NCBI GenBank assembly: GCA_902517885.1 | Contig: CABYDZ010000008.1 | Location: forward strand, 1 to 45,660 | From: an uncultured Pelagibacteraceae bacterium | GTDB lineage: Bacteria > Pseudomonadota > Alphaproteobacteria > Pelagibacterales > AG-422-B15 | DNA: 45,660 bases | Direction of reading: 5' to 3' | Part shown: piece by piece, positions 1 through 8,634 of the stretch | Layout: every line of letters starts with the position of its first letter | Position numbering within the stretch: the first letter of the stretch is position 1 | Translations under genes and position numbers: made by a program | Notes under the pieces: generated by a model | Database searches by the model: none | What the model saw: only the letters and a program-made list of their open reading frames with translations | Told to the model about the DNA's origin: nothing

Positions 1-1043
1 TCCTTATTCATTCTCATTTAATTAGAGATACATCAAATTCAATTTCAGATTCTTATACTACTGTGGTTTGCTCGCCATATAATGAGAAAATTATTAAAGA
101 ATACGACTTTATTGACGAAACAATCCCCTATCATAAAGATTTTAGTCTCTATCAAAAAATAAAGATATTACTAAGGATACTAAGGCGCAATTATCACACA
201 TCTGTAGCAATTGATGGCAAGAAGTTTTCATATTTTTGTTCACTCTTAGCAAAGTCGCATAATAAAATTGGGCTTGTTTACAGAGTAAAATCAAGTTTTT
301 TAGGTTTTTTTAAATATACTAGGTATAGACCATTTACTTTTAGATTTATTAGCAAAAACCTCATATTTGATTACATTAAAGTTATAACTGGAAGAGGTTC
401 TTTGCAGGAAGTAGAGCATCTTCCATCAATTTATATAAGTTTGTTAGAAATTATCCAAAAAAAAACAAAAAATACTGACCCCTATGTTTTCCCAGTGAAT
501 AAACATTCTGAGGAATATATTCTAAAATTACTAAATAAAATAAAATACAAAGAATTTCTTTTAATACATCTAGATGAAAAATGGGTTGATATTCATAATT
601 TTAATACGGAATGTCATAAACTTATAAAAGAGATACAGCAATCAATAAATATGAAAATTGTTATTACTTCATTTAATAATACCTTGAGTTATATGAATAA
701 TGTCAGGGAAAGCTTTGCCACTTATGATTATAATATTGATAACACTTTAATATTTGAGAGTTTTAATGAAAATATCATTCACTTAGAAAATATACCTATC
801 TTTGAATTTGAAAGACTCATTTTCAATTCTAAGTATGTCCTTAGTTGTCATGCGGGTTTTGTTGTTCAAGTTTGTGGAGCAAATTCATCGCATGTCATAG
901 ATTTACTTAATAGTTCTGACTGCATGTGGTACGATTGTTGGGTGCCATATAACACTAAATACAGCAGGGCGCTTAAATCAGACGACAAGAGAAAATATTC
1001 TTATACTGAAATAACCGATCAGATAAAAAAGATAGTCGTTTAG
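1..1043 (+). CDS. Glycosyltransferase family 9-like protein (5' partial)
   Basis: The frame is open from base 3, and the codons before the internal GTG at 63 read as normal protein, so the gene starts outside the window; at least 346 residues are visible. I read it as a heptosyltransferase-like (GT9) enzyme that adds a sugar to LPS or another surface glycan at the cytoplasmic side of the inner membrane. Support is moderate: an alternating Rossmann-like layout, an 'AIDGKK' strand-turn near the front, and a C-terminal 'SCHAGFVVQVCGA' that resembles the GT9 sugar-nucleotide site where 'DTGPMHLAAA' is usual. The 3' end overlaps the convergent gmd gene by 4 bp. The setting beside gmd and a ColD-type enzyme supports glycan synthesis; donor and acceptor cannot be told. 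Confidence 0.6.
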   Translation, partial: LIHSHLIRDTSNSISDSYTTVVCSPYNEKIIKEYDFIDETIPYHKDFSLYQKIKILLRILRRNYHTSVAIDGKKFSYFCSLLAKSHNKIGLVYRVKSSFLGFFKYTRYRPFTFRFISKNLIFDYIKVITGRGSLQEVEHLPSIYISLLEIIQKKTKNTDPYVFPVNKHSEEYILKLLNKIKYKEFLLIHLDEKWVDIHNFNTECHKLIKEIQQSINMKIVITSFNNTLSYMNNVRESFATYDYNIDNTLIFESFNENIIHLENIPIFEFERLIFNSKYVLSCHAGFVVQVCGANSSHVIDLLNSSDCMWYDCWVPYNTKYSRALKSDDKRKYSYTEITDQIKKIVV

Positions 1044-2056
1044 CTATATTTTAAATCGTGATCTAACATAATTTTCACCAGCTCTTTTAATTTAGTGTTG
1101 GGTTTCCATCTTAAATTTTTTTTAGCTTTCATTGAGTTTCCAATTAAAAGATCAACCTCAGCTGGTCTAAAAAAGTCTTTATTAATTCTCACAATTGTTT
1201 TTTTGCTGTTTAAATCTATTACTTTAGTACTTAACCCCTTACCTACCCATTTGTATTTAATTTTTAAGTATTTAAGGGACAAGTCAATAAATTCTTTTAC
1301 ACTATGAGTTTTTCCAGTAGCTATTACATAATCATCAGGATTCTTTTGTTGTAGCATCCTATACATAGCGTCAACATAATCCCCAGCAAATCCCCAGTCT
1401 CTCTTCGCAAGTACATTCCCGACTTCTAGAACTTCACTAGACCCTTTTTTTATGCGTGTAAGTGCTGATGTAACTTTTTTTGTTACAAATTCTTTACCTC
1501 TTAGGGGTGATTCATGATTAAACAATATGCCAGAAGATGCATGCATATCGTATGATTCTCTATAATTGATTGTAATCCAATGTGAATATAGTTTGGCAAC
1601 GCCATATGGACTTCTTGGATAAAAAGGTGTCTTTTCAGTTTGAGGTATTTGAGTAACCTTACCAAACATTTCAGAGGTTGATGCTTGATAAAATTTAATA
1701 TTTTTTTTACTTATTCTAATTGCCTCTAAAATTCTTAGCGCACCCAGTGAATTTATATCGGTGGTTACTATGGGAACATTAAATGATGTGGGCACAAAAC
1801 TTTGAGCTGCAAGGTTGTATATTTCAGTTGGATTAATTTTATCTATAGTTTCCAGAATATTGCTAAATTCCAATAAATCAAAATCACAGTAAGATATTTT
1901 ATTATCAATATTTAAATGTTTAAGATTCGTGAATTTCTCTGAGGTACTTCTTCTGCACGTTCCATAAACCTTATAATTCTTTTTTAGCAGTAATTGAGCT
2001 AAGTAAGCACCATCTTGACCGGTTATACCCGTAATTAACGCAACTTTTCTTTTCAT
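1040..2056 (-). CDS. gmd: GDP-mannose 4,6-dehydratase
   Basis: Converts GDP-D-mannose to GDP-4-keto-6-deoxy-D-mannose, the branch point for GDP-fucose, GDP-perosamine, GDP-rhamnose and GDP-colitose. It is an extended SDR. The NADP-binding GITGQDGAY lies at residues 10-18, the catalytic ASTSE at 125-129, and the YxxxK pair is Tyr151/Lys155 within SPYGVAK. 'LFNHESPLRGKEFVTKK' and 'FFRPAEVD' are hallmark Gmd stretches. At 338 residues it is slightly shorter than the usual 345-375, with small deletions including after the CRRS segment. It is the last gene of a long minus-strand series and lies 9 bp after the ColD-type gene, whose substrate is the product of this enzyme. Confidence 0.95.
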   Translation of the reverse strand: MKRKVALITGITGQDGAYLAQLLLKKNYKVYGTCRRSTSEKFTNLKHLNIDNKISYCDFDLLEFSNILETIDKINPTEIYNLAAQSFVPTSFNVPIVTTDINSLGALRILEAIRISKKNIKFYQASTSEMFGKVTQIPQTEKTPFYPRSPYGVAKLYSHWITINYRESYDMHASSGILFNHESPLRGKEFVTKKVTSALTRIKKGSSEVLEVGNVLAKRDWGFAGDYVDAMYRMLQQKNPDDYVIATGKTHSVKEFIDLSLKYLKIKYKWVGKGLSTKVIDLNSKKTIVRINKDFFRPAEVDLLIGNSMKAKKNLRWKPNTKLKELVKIMLDHDLKYS

Positions 2057-2065
2057 TGCCTTTTA

Positions 2066-3250
2066 TTAAACACTTTTTTCAAATTTTTTATACACTTCAT
2101 AAAAATGATCTAATTCATTAGATAGATCCCTATGGTCATTTCCAACAAATAAGCCACTTTTATCAATCATTTCTGAATTTTCTAAATTACCGATTATGCT
2201 GTGGTCAAGGTAGTTTATAACAGGATTTTTGGTAAAATCACCAGCTACAATTGGCCTTGATTCAATCATATTTTCTTCAAGTGTTTGAATAAATTTATTT
2301 CTCTGATCCAACATTTTGTTGGTCAATATCATTGAAAAGCCAAACCATGAAGACTCGTGTACTTCTTTTTGAATTATTACATTTTCTTCACTTAAGAATA
2401 GTTTCTTATATAACTCAGCATTTGTTTTACGTTGGTTTATAAAACTATCAACTTTTTTTAACTGCTCGATTCCAATCGCGCCGCTCATCTCAAGGGGTCT
2501 TACTCCGTATCCTGGCAATACAAATTTAAAAGAATCTTCAAAATCATTTCCTGATTTATCTAAAATTAAGTTTTTTGGCGGCAGATCTCTTATCCATCCA
2601 TGAGCTCTTAAAGAGGTAGCTATTTGAAGCAAAGATTGTTCATTTGTTAATATCATTCCTCCTTCCATTGTTTGCATATGGTGCGAGAAGAAAAAACTAA
2701 ATGACCCCATATTTCCCAAAGTGCCTGTATAATCGTTATTATATTTTGCGCCCAAACTTTCACAATTATCTTCAATTAATAATAAATTATATTTCGAGCA
2801 TAACTCTTTTATCGCTGTAAAATTACACGGATTACCAAGTAAATTAACTGCCATAATAGCTCTAGTTTTGTTAGATATTGCTCTTTCTAATTGATCAGTA
2901 TCAATATTTAATGTGTGTAAATCCACATCAACAAATTTTAACTTAAGTCCATATTGAGATAATGGGTAATATGTTGTACTCCAACTTACACTAGGAACTA
3001 TTACTTCATCTTCTCTATTTAAATCGTGGTCTTTAGATAAAATTAGACTTGCTACCATTAATAAATTTGCAGTAGAACCTGAATTGACCATCAATGCATA
3101 CTTAGAGTTAAAATATTCAGCAAATTGATTTTCAAATTCTTTTACCTTTGGCCCCATAGTATACCTGTTGGATTTAATTACTTGATGAATTGCGTTGATT
3201 TCATCGTCACCCCAAGAGTCTGATGCTAAATTATATTTAATATTCTTCAT
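2066..3250 (-). CDS. colD: GDP-4-keto-6-deoxy-D-mannose 3-dehydratase (ColD type, PLP/PMP-dependent)
   Basis: Member of the DegT/DnrJ/EryC1/StrS fold in which the Schiff-base lysine is replaced by histidine: the active-site segment reads FFSHHMQTMEGG, His190/His191. In this fold, loss of the lysine marks the sugar 3-dehydratases (ColD, RfbH) rather than aminotransferases. Several stretches agree closely with what I remember of E. coli O55 ColD: 'VPSVSWSTTYYPLSQYGL', 'NLLGNP', 'IEDNCESLGA', 'LRAHGW', 'FKFVLPGYGVRPLEMSGAIG', 'ESSWFGFS'. Length (394) also fits ColD (about 388). The neighbouring gmd supplies the predicted substrate, so the pair should make the 3,6-dideoxy intermediate of GDP-L-colitose. 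ColC, the final epimerase/reductase, is not in the window. Its start overlaps the DUF6165 gene by 14 bp. Confidence 0.88.
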   Translation of the reverse strand: MKNIKYNLASDSWGDDEINAIHQVIKSNRYTMGPKVKEFENQFAEYFNSKYALMVNSGSTANLLMVASLILSKDHDLNREDEVIVPSVSWSTTYYPLSQYGLKLKFVDVDLHTLNIDTDQLERAISNKTRAIMAVNLLGNPCNFTAIKELCSKYNLLLIEDNCESLGAKYNNDYTGTLGNMGSFSFFFSHHMQTMEGGMILTNEQSLLQIATSLRAHGWIRDLPPKNLILDKSGNDFEDSFKFVLPGYGVRPLEMSGAIGIEQLKKVDSFINQRKTNAELYKKLFLSEENVIIQKEVHESSWFGFSMILTNKMLDQRNKFIQTLEENMIESRPIVAGDFTKNPVINYLDHSIIGNLENSEMIDKSGLFVGNDHRDLSNELDHFYEVYKKFEKSV

Positions 3251-3626
3251 ATGACTTCACTTCATTAATCTGAGATTTAGTATGTATATTAATTTCATTT
3301 TTTAATTTTGCCCTTTTGTCATTCATAAAATATACCTTACGAGCTAAAGAGATAAACTCGGATTTAAATAATTTATTTTTTTCAAATACTCTTAACTTAT
3401 CTTCAACATTCCACAGTCTTATATTAATATTTTTTAGTTGATTGATAAGTTTTAATATATTTCTTTTATTAATATTTTTTTTACTTACAACGTTTTTAAG
3501 AAGCTTTAATTCATTTTTAACATGTATTAATTTGTTTTTATCCTTTATCTTAACTCTCTTAATTTCAAGTATAGTTATTTTATCAAATAACTCTCCAACA
3601 GATATTGGTGTATTTATTTTTTTCAT
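3237..3626 (-). CDS. DUF6165 family protein
   Basis: Small (129 aa), highly charged, helical protein with no signal peptide or membrane segment. It carries the family landmarks: N-terminal 'ISVGELFDKITILEIKRVKIKD', central 'LWNVEDKLRVFE', then 'FISLARKVYFMNDKRAKLKNEIN' and a terminal 'EVKSYEEY'. The function of the family is unknown; members I recall sit among glycan-synthesis genes, as here between tatD and the ColD-type gene. The ATG follows the tatD stop with no spacing and the stop lies inside the ColD-type gene, so translation is probably coupled in both directions. Confidence 0.82.
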   Translation of the reverse strand: MKKINTPISVGELFDKITILEIKRVKIKDKNKLIHVKNELKLLKNVVSKKNINKRNILKLINQLKNINIRLWNVEDKLRVFEKNKLFKSEFISLARKVYFMNDKRAKLKNEINIHTKSQINEVKSYEEY

Positions 3627-4400
3627 TTATTTAGCTTTGTTAAATAATTTAAAAAAATTTTGAGTTGTTTTAATTGATAATTCGTCAACACTTACATTAA
3701 TCAAATTGGATAAATATTCAACCGTATGAATTATAAAAGATGGCTCGTTTGCCTTACCTCTCATTGGCACAGGTGCTAAATATGGACTATCTGTTTCTAC
3801 AAGCATATTGGTTATTGGAATTGTCTTTACAGATTCTCTAAGATTTTCGGAATTCTTAAATGTTATAATCCCGCTCAATGAAAAATAAAAATTATAAGGC
3901 AATAGTTTCTTTACAATTTCACTGGTACCAGTAAAGCAATGAATTAAACCTTTAAAGGCCTTTTTTTTATATTGTTCTTCAATAACTCTAAATATTTCAT
4001 CTTCAGCTTCTCTCATGTGAATAATAACAGGTAAATTAGTTTCTTGAGATATTTCTATATGCTTTATAAAACTAGAAATCTGACCCTTCTTATTTGAATG
4101 ATTATAATAAAAATCTAAACCAGTTTCCCCTATTCCAATAACTTTACTGAATTTTGATAACTCTAAGATTTGAGCAAGATTACTGTCACACGTTGACATT
4201 GCTTCATGGGGATGAATACCTAAAGAGCAATAGACATTATCATATTTTTTCGACAAATTTATTACCTTTTCAAATTCATCTTCTTTTGTGCTAATATTAA
4301 GTAATTTATTAACACCATTTTCGTTAGCATTTTTAATTAACGTATCTACATTATGATCATTCTTATGGTGCAGTAAATGACAATGACTATCCACTATCAT
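3627..4400 (-). CDS. tatD: TatD family metal-dependent hydrolase
   Basis: Amidohydrolase-fold, metal-dependent hydrolase (YcfH/TatD group) of 257 aa, the usual length. It opens with MIVDSHCHL (first metal ligands). It also has 'SLGIHPHEA', 'IGIGETGLDFYY' (Glu ligand), 'PVIIHMREA', 'GLIHCFTGT' and 'LVETDSPYLAP', the standard TatD series. Family members act as DNA exonucleases/DNases in repair or quality control; the exact role here is inferred. It overlaps metG by 4 bp (ATGA), and the metG-tatD pairing is widespread in bacteria. Confidence 0.93.
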   Translation of the reverse strand: MIVDSHCHLLHHKNDHNVDTLIKNANENGVNKLLNISTKEDEFEKVINLSKKYDNVYCSLGIHPHEAMSTCDSNLAQILELSKFSKVIGIGETGLDFYYNHSNKKGQISSFIKHIEISQETNLPVIIHMREAEDEIFRVIEEQYKKKAFKGLIHCFTGTSEIVKKLLPYNFYFSLSGIITFKNSENLRESVKTIPITNMLVETDSPYLAPVPMRGKANEPSFIIHTVEYLSNLINVSVDELSIKTTQNFFKLFNKAK

Positions 4401-5926
4401 TCTTGAACTCTTTTAAATAAGTGATTTACTTTTGATAATTTATTGCCAAATATATTTACTCTTTTCATGTCCTCAAATTTCAAATTAACCTTGTCTACTC
4501 CGACAATCTCTAGTATTTCCCTAGATATATTTGGCATAATTGGTTCAATAAAAAAAGCAATATTTTTTATTTGCTCTGCTGTTATGGCCAATACGTTTAA
4601 AAACATTTCTTCATTTTCTTTCTCTAATTCCCATGGCTTGCTATCATTAAAATATTTATTCACTTTACCAATATGTTCCCATACAAGTTTAATATAATCA
4701 TGAATCTTAAATTCATTTATTAATTTAGGCCCCTTGTCTAAAATTATTTCAATTGACTCTTGTAATGCCTTCTCTTCATTACCTTTATTAGTAATATTAG
4801 GGACAACTGATTCGAGTTTTTTTTCGATCATTGTTAGAGATCGTTGGCATAAATTTCCAAGATCATTTACAAGATCGCTGTTAATCCTATTAATCAGTGC
4901 TTTTTTCGAAAAATCTCCATCATTTCCAAATGGCACTTCTCTTAACAAAAAATACCTAAATTGCTCAAGGCCATATTCATTTATAATTTCAATTGGATCA
5001 ATTACATTTCCAAGTGATTTTGAGATTTTGCTTCCTTCATTTGTCCACCATCCGTGTGCAAATATCCTTTTTGGCAGATCTAAGTCAGCTGCCATTAAAA
5101 ATGCAGGCCAATATACCGCATGATGTCTTAATATATCTTTACCGACGATATGAGTTACATTGTCCCAATATTTATTCAATGTATCTACCGTATCATTAAG
5201 ATATCCAACTCCGTTAGCATAACAAGTTAGTGCATCTAGCCATACGTACATTATGTGGCCACCGTCAGTTGGTGTTTTTATTCCCCATTTGAAAGACGTT
5301 CTTGATATAGATAAATCATTTAAACCAGACTCCACAAATTTAACTACTTCATTTTTTTTAGATTTTGGACTTATGAAATCAGAATTATTTTTATATAAAT
5401 CAAGTAATTTATCAGACCATTCAGAAAGCTTAAAAAAATATGACTTCTCGGTAATCCATTCCACAGGTCCACCCGTTATAGTTTTGAAAGAGCCATCATT
5501 TTGTTTTGTTAAATCTTTTTCATTGTAAAAAGTTTCATCGTTAATTGAGTACCATCCAGTATATTCACCTAAGTAAATTTGATTTCTTTCATGCAGTCTT
5601 TTCCATAAGTAAGATGCACCATCAATATGCCTTTGCTCTGTAGTTCTAATAAAATCATCATTTGATAAATTTAATGATTTGGTAAGGTCTCTAAAAATTT
5701 GTGAGTTTTCGTTACATAAATCCAATGGTTCCTTTCCCCTATTTTCTGCTGCTTTCTGTATTTTGAGTCCATGTTCATCTGTTCCAGTTTGAAATCTCAC
5801 GTCATAACCTTTTTTGCGCATAAACCTTGCAACAAAGTCGGTTGCGACTGATGTATATGCATGACCTATGTGAGGCTTGTCGTTAACATAGTAAATCGGA
5901 GTTGTGATATAAAATTTATCAGTCAT
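4397..5926 (-). CDS. metG: Methionyl-tRNA synthetase
   Basis: Class I aminoacyl-tRNA synthetase that charges tRNA-Met. The HIGH motif is present exactly (residues 19-22, PHIGHAY). The KMSKS loop reads KISKS near residues 301-305, and 'FQTGTDEHGLKIQKAA' and 'VGKDILRHHAVYWPAFL' are typical of MetRS. At 509 aa it is the short form: there is no C-terminal tRNA-binding dimerisation domain, and the connecting region lacks an obvious four-cysteine zinc knuckle, as in many Alphaproteobacteria. The start overlaps holB by 8 bp and the end overlaps tatD by 4 bp. Confidence 0.97.
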   Translation of the reverse strand: MTDKFYITTPIYYVNDKPHIGHAYTSVATDFVARFMRKKGYDVRFQTGTDEHGLKIQKAAENRGKEPLDLCNENSQIFRDLTKSLNLSNDDFIRTTEQRHIDGASYLWKRLHERNQIYLGEYTGWYSINDETFYNEKDLTKQNDGSFKTITGGPVEWITEKSYFFKLSEWSDKLLDLYKNNSDFISPKSKKNEVVKFVESGLNDLSISRTSFKWGIKTPTDGGHIMYVWLDALTCYANGVGYLNDTVDTLNKYWDNVTHIVGKDILRHHAVYWPAFLMAADLDLPKRIFAHGWWTNEGSKISKSLGNVIDPIEIINEYGLEQFRYFLLREVPFGNDGDFSKKALINRINSDLVNDLGNLCQRSLTMIEKKLESVVPNITNKGNEEKALQESIEIILDKGPKLINEFKIHDYIKLVWEHIGKVNKYFNDSKPWELEKENEEMFLNVLAITAEQIKNIAFFIEPIMPNISREILEIVGVDKVNLKFEDMKRVNIFGNKLSKVNHLFKRVQE

Positions 5927-6866
5927 ATTTAAGTCGATGAAATAATGAAATCATCAGATTTTCAAAGTCAAGGTTGAGATCAATACTCTTTTTACTTAAA
6001 GAATCAATAAATGTATATATATTCAAAAATTTTATAATTAAAAATTCTTCGTTTTTATGACAAAGTTTTTTTGTTTCATCAATTATTAATAGTTGTAAAT
6101 AGTTAAAAAAAACTGGAATTGCTTGATCTACGTTTTTAAAGTTATTCAAGTAATCAATATAATGATTTGCGGTGTTGGCTTTTATCTTACTTTGATTAAT
6201 TAAAAGTGTTTTGAAATGATCACTAATCTCATAAAAATTAAATTCTATAAATTGCTTCGTTAAGTATGAAGAGCCATTTGTTATTTGATATAAATAATTC
6301 AAATACTCTTCGTTTTCAGAATGTTTATAGTAATTAGCAAAATAATCATAGCTTAGCTTTCCAAAAAATATTCTATTTGATCTTGATACAATTGTTTTTA
6401 AACATTTGCTCTTATTTTGATTGACTAGAATAAAATGACTATTTTTATTGGGCTCTTCAATTATTTTTAGAATAGAATTAGCCGCATCTAGAGAAAGATC
6501 ATCTATTAAATTTATTATACAAACCCTCTTTTGATTATTCTCATCTTTAGTTGAAAAAAAATCATTAACGTATTTTACATCTTCTCTATAAAGCTTCTTC
6601 TTAAATCTTTGCTTATCTTCAAGAAATATAGGTTCAATTCTTAAAATAAAATTAGAGTCATTATGAATAGAGTTAAATAAGTAATCTTCAAAGTCGTCAC
6701 GATTATTAATTAATGTGTTTGATATTATTAATGAAGCAAGATTTTTAGCAATTGTTGAAATAATATCAACATCTTGTCCTGTAAGTATTATTGAATTAGG
6801 TATAGGTGATTTAAATATTTTATATAAAGAGTTTACTTCACTTGTATACAGACAGTTACTTTGCAT
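5919..6866 (-). CDS. holB: DNA polymerase III subunit delta'
   Basis: Clamp-loader delta' subunit of 315 aa. The recognisable block is 'RVCIINLIDDLSLDAANSILKIIEEPNKNSHFILVNQNKSK', matching the delta' signature (DD...NaLLKxLEEPp..t.fiL). It is followed by 'TIVSRSNRIFFGKLS', the SRC-like sensor region with Ser-Arg in place of Ser-Arg-Cys. The N-terminal P-loop is not conserved ('LTGQDVDIISTIA'), as expected for a subunit that does not hydrolyse ATP. The rest is divergent and rich in Lys, Asn and Ile, as in AT-rich genomes. It overlaps tmk by 11 bp; tmk-holB pairing is common in bacteria and strengthens the call. Confidence 0.87.
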   Translation of the reverse strand: MQSNCLYTSEVNSLYKIFKSPIPNSIILTGQDVDIISTIAKNLASLIISNTLINNRDDFEDYLFNSIHNDSNFILRIEPIFLEDKQRFKKKLYREDVKYVNDFFSTKDENNQKRVCIINLIDDLSLDAANSILKIIEEPNKNSHFILVNQNKSKCLKTIVSRSNRIFFGKLSYDYFANYYKHSENEEYLNYLYQITNGSSYLTKQFIEFNFYEISDHFKTLLINQSKIKANTANHYIDYLNNFKNVDQAIPVFFNYLQLLIIDETKKLCHKNEEFLIIKFLNIYTFIDSLSKKSIDLNLDFENLMISLFHRLKYD

Positions 6867-7485
6867 TTATTTTATTTGATATTTCATTCCAGATAATGTT
6901 CTGAATTTGATTAATGTTTTGATTAGCGTCAATTAATATAAATTTTTTTTTGTTTGATTTAGCTATATTTATAAATTCTTTACGAATTTTATTATGAAAG
7001 GTTAAAGACATATTCTCATATCGAGTTTCAGTATTTGATTTTCTTTTAGACCTTTTTAAGCCAATCTTTGGATTTATGTCTAAGATAAATGTTAAACTAG
7101 GTGTCAAGTTATTAGTTATTATTTTATCAAGTTTTTTGATGAGATCTATATCAACATTTTTTCCATATCCTTGATAAACTAGAGTAGACTCCTTAAATCT
7201 ATCACATAATACCCATTTATTTTTTTTTAAGCTTGGAGCTATTACCTTATCTATATGATCTTTACGAGCAGCATACAAAAGTAGTGTTTCTACTATCCCA
7301 CTCCATTTATTCTTTTTACCTTTAACAAGTAATTTTCTGATTACCTCAGCTTCAATTGTACCACCAGGTTCCCTTGTAGTGATCACATCTCCATATTTGG
7401 ATAGTTTTTTTGCTAGCAATTTAATTTGTGTAGACTTACCTGATCCTTCTCCACCTTCAAATGATATAAATCGTGGCTTGATCAC
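6856..7485 (-). CDS. tmk: Thymidylate kinase
   Basis: Phosphorylates dTMP to dTDP in the cytoplasm. The P-loop is at residues 11-18 (GGEGSGKS), preceded by the typical 'FISFE'. 'ITTREPGGT' holds the DR(E)PG dTMP-binding turn, 'LLLYAARKDH' and 'VLCDRFKESTLVYQGYG' match the DRYxxSxxAYQG segment, and 'LDINPKIGLKRSKRK' is the lid region. Length 209 is normal. It lies 3 bp after dac and overlaps holB by 11 bp within the same minus-strand series. Confidence 0.96.
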   Translation of the reverse strand: MIKPRFISFEGGEGSGKSTQIKLLAKKLSKYGDVITTREPGGTIEAEVIRKLLVKGKKNKWSGIVETLLLYAARKDHIDKVIAPSLKKNKWVLCDRFKESTLVYQGYGKNVDIDLIKKLDKIITNNLTPSLTFILDINPKIGLKRSKRKSNTETRYENMSLTFHNKIRKEFINIAKSNKKKFILIDANQNINQIQNIIWNEISNKINAK

Positions 7486-7488
7486 AAA

Positions 7489-8625
7489 TTAAATAAATAG
7501 ATTTACTACTGAGTTGTAAATATATGAGAAGAATCTTGAAAATATATTATTTCTATTTACATCGTTTACAGATACTGCATCAAAATATTCTGGCTCTTCA
7601 TTAGGAATATCAACTCTTATTTTTCCAATAATGTCGCCTGAACTTATCGGAAATTTGATATCTTCAAATAATTCAATTTCATAATCTATATCTTTATCTT
7701 TTGTTCTTGGAACTGTAAGAATTATATCGTTAACTGCGCCAACTAAAGAACTGCTTTCATTAGAGCCGGGAATATTGATGCTTGCAAATTTTGTAAAATC
7801 TTCAAAAAGCCTAATATTTTCGAACTCTCTAAACGACCAAGTAATAAGTCTAGAAGATCCTTGCGATCTCTTTTGTGTACTGCTAAATCCGCTTGCTACA
7901 GATATTACCCGCCTATCACCATCTATAGCAGATGCTGCAAGGCCATAACCTGATACAGATAAGTAGCCTGTTTTTAATCCATCAACACCCATATTTTTAT
8001 ATAAAAGAGGATTCCTATTTTTTTGCTTGATATTTGACCATTCAAACTCAGTTTCAGCAAACATGTGGTAATATTCAGGGTAATTATTAATTAAATATTT
8101 AGATAGAATTGCAAGGTCATAGGCAGTAGAAAAATTATTTTTGTCATGCATGCCTGTAGAATTAGTAAAATTGGTATTGGCCATGCCAATATCTATAGCC
8201 TTTTGGGTCATCATTTTAGCAAAAGACTCTTCTGTACCAGCAATATTTTCGGCAACAACTATACACGCATCGTTACCAGACTGAACTATTATGCCACGCA
8301 AAAGGTCTTCTACTCTTATGTTCTTATCCACTTCAACAAACATTGATGAACCTTCTCTTTCTTTCCAGGCTCTTTCGGAGACTAAAAAAGTATCGTCAAG
8401 TGATAATGTTCCATTGGATAACTTTTCAAATACAATTAACGTCGTCATAATCTTTGTCATAGATGCTGGAAAGGTTTTTTCATCTTTATTCTTTTCAAAG
8501 AGTACTTTTCCAGTCGTTGCATCAATAACTACTGCAGTTTTAGCATCAGTATCTATGTAAGAACCAAACGCTAGTACTGAATTTAGCAAGAAAATAGATA
8601 AGACCGTTAAAATGAATCTATGCAT
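7489..8625 (-). CDS. D-alanyl-D-alanine carboxypeptidase (PBP5/DacC family)
   Basis: Periplasmic enzyme that trims the terminal D-Ala from peptidoglycan pentapeptides. All three serine-DD-peptidase motifs are present: SxxK at Ser55-Lys58 (PASMTKIM), SGN at 116-118, and KTG at 218-220 (GLKTGYL). A signal peptide is evident (about 20 residues ending near VLAFG). After the catalytic domain comes a PBP5-type C-terminal beta domain (about 265-350), and the protein ends in an amphipathic stretch 'FSRFFSYIYNSVVNLF' that should anchor it to the inner membrane. It lies between rlpA (9 bp gap) and tmk (3 bp gap), forming a wall-remodelling block with mltB and rlpA. The symbol dacC versus dacF cannot be settled. 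Confidence 0.94.
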   Translation of the reverse strand: MHRFILTVLSIFLLNSVLAFGSYIDTDAKTAVVIDATTGKVLFEKNKDEKTFPASMTKIMTTLIVFEKLSNGTLSLDDTFLVSERAWKEREGSSMFVEVDKNIRVEDLLRGIIVQSGNDACIVVAENIAGTEESFAKMMTQKAIDIGMANTNFTNSTGMHDKNNFSTAYDLAILSKYLINNYPEYYHMFAETEFEWSNIKQKNRNPLLYKNMGVDGLKTGYLSVSGYGLAASAIDGDRRVISVASGFSSTQKRSQGSSRLITWSFREFENIRLFEDFTKFASINIPGSNESSSLVGAVNDIILTVPRTKDKDIDYEIELFEDIKFPISSGDIIGKIRVDIPNEEPEYFDAVSVNDVNRNNIFSRFFSYIYNSVVNLFI

Positions 8626-8634
8626 AGAATATTA

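Noticed and set aside
2066-3250. GDP-perosamine synthase (aminotransferase) for the DegT-fold gene next to gmd
   Set aside because: The active-site lysine is replaced by histidine and the overall wording is that of ColD, so a transaminase is unlikely.
4443-5528. Four plus-strand ORFs opposite metG
   Set aside because: They are shadows of a highly conserved gene, without family motifs, and compete with a complete methionyl-tRNA synthetase.
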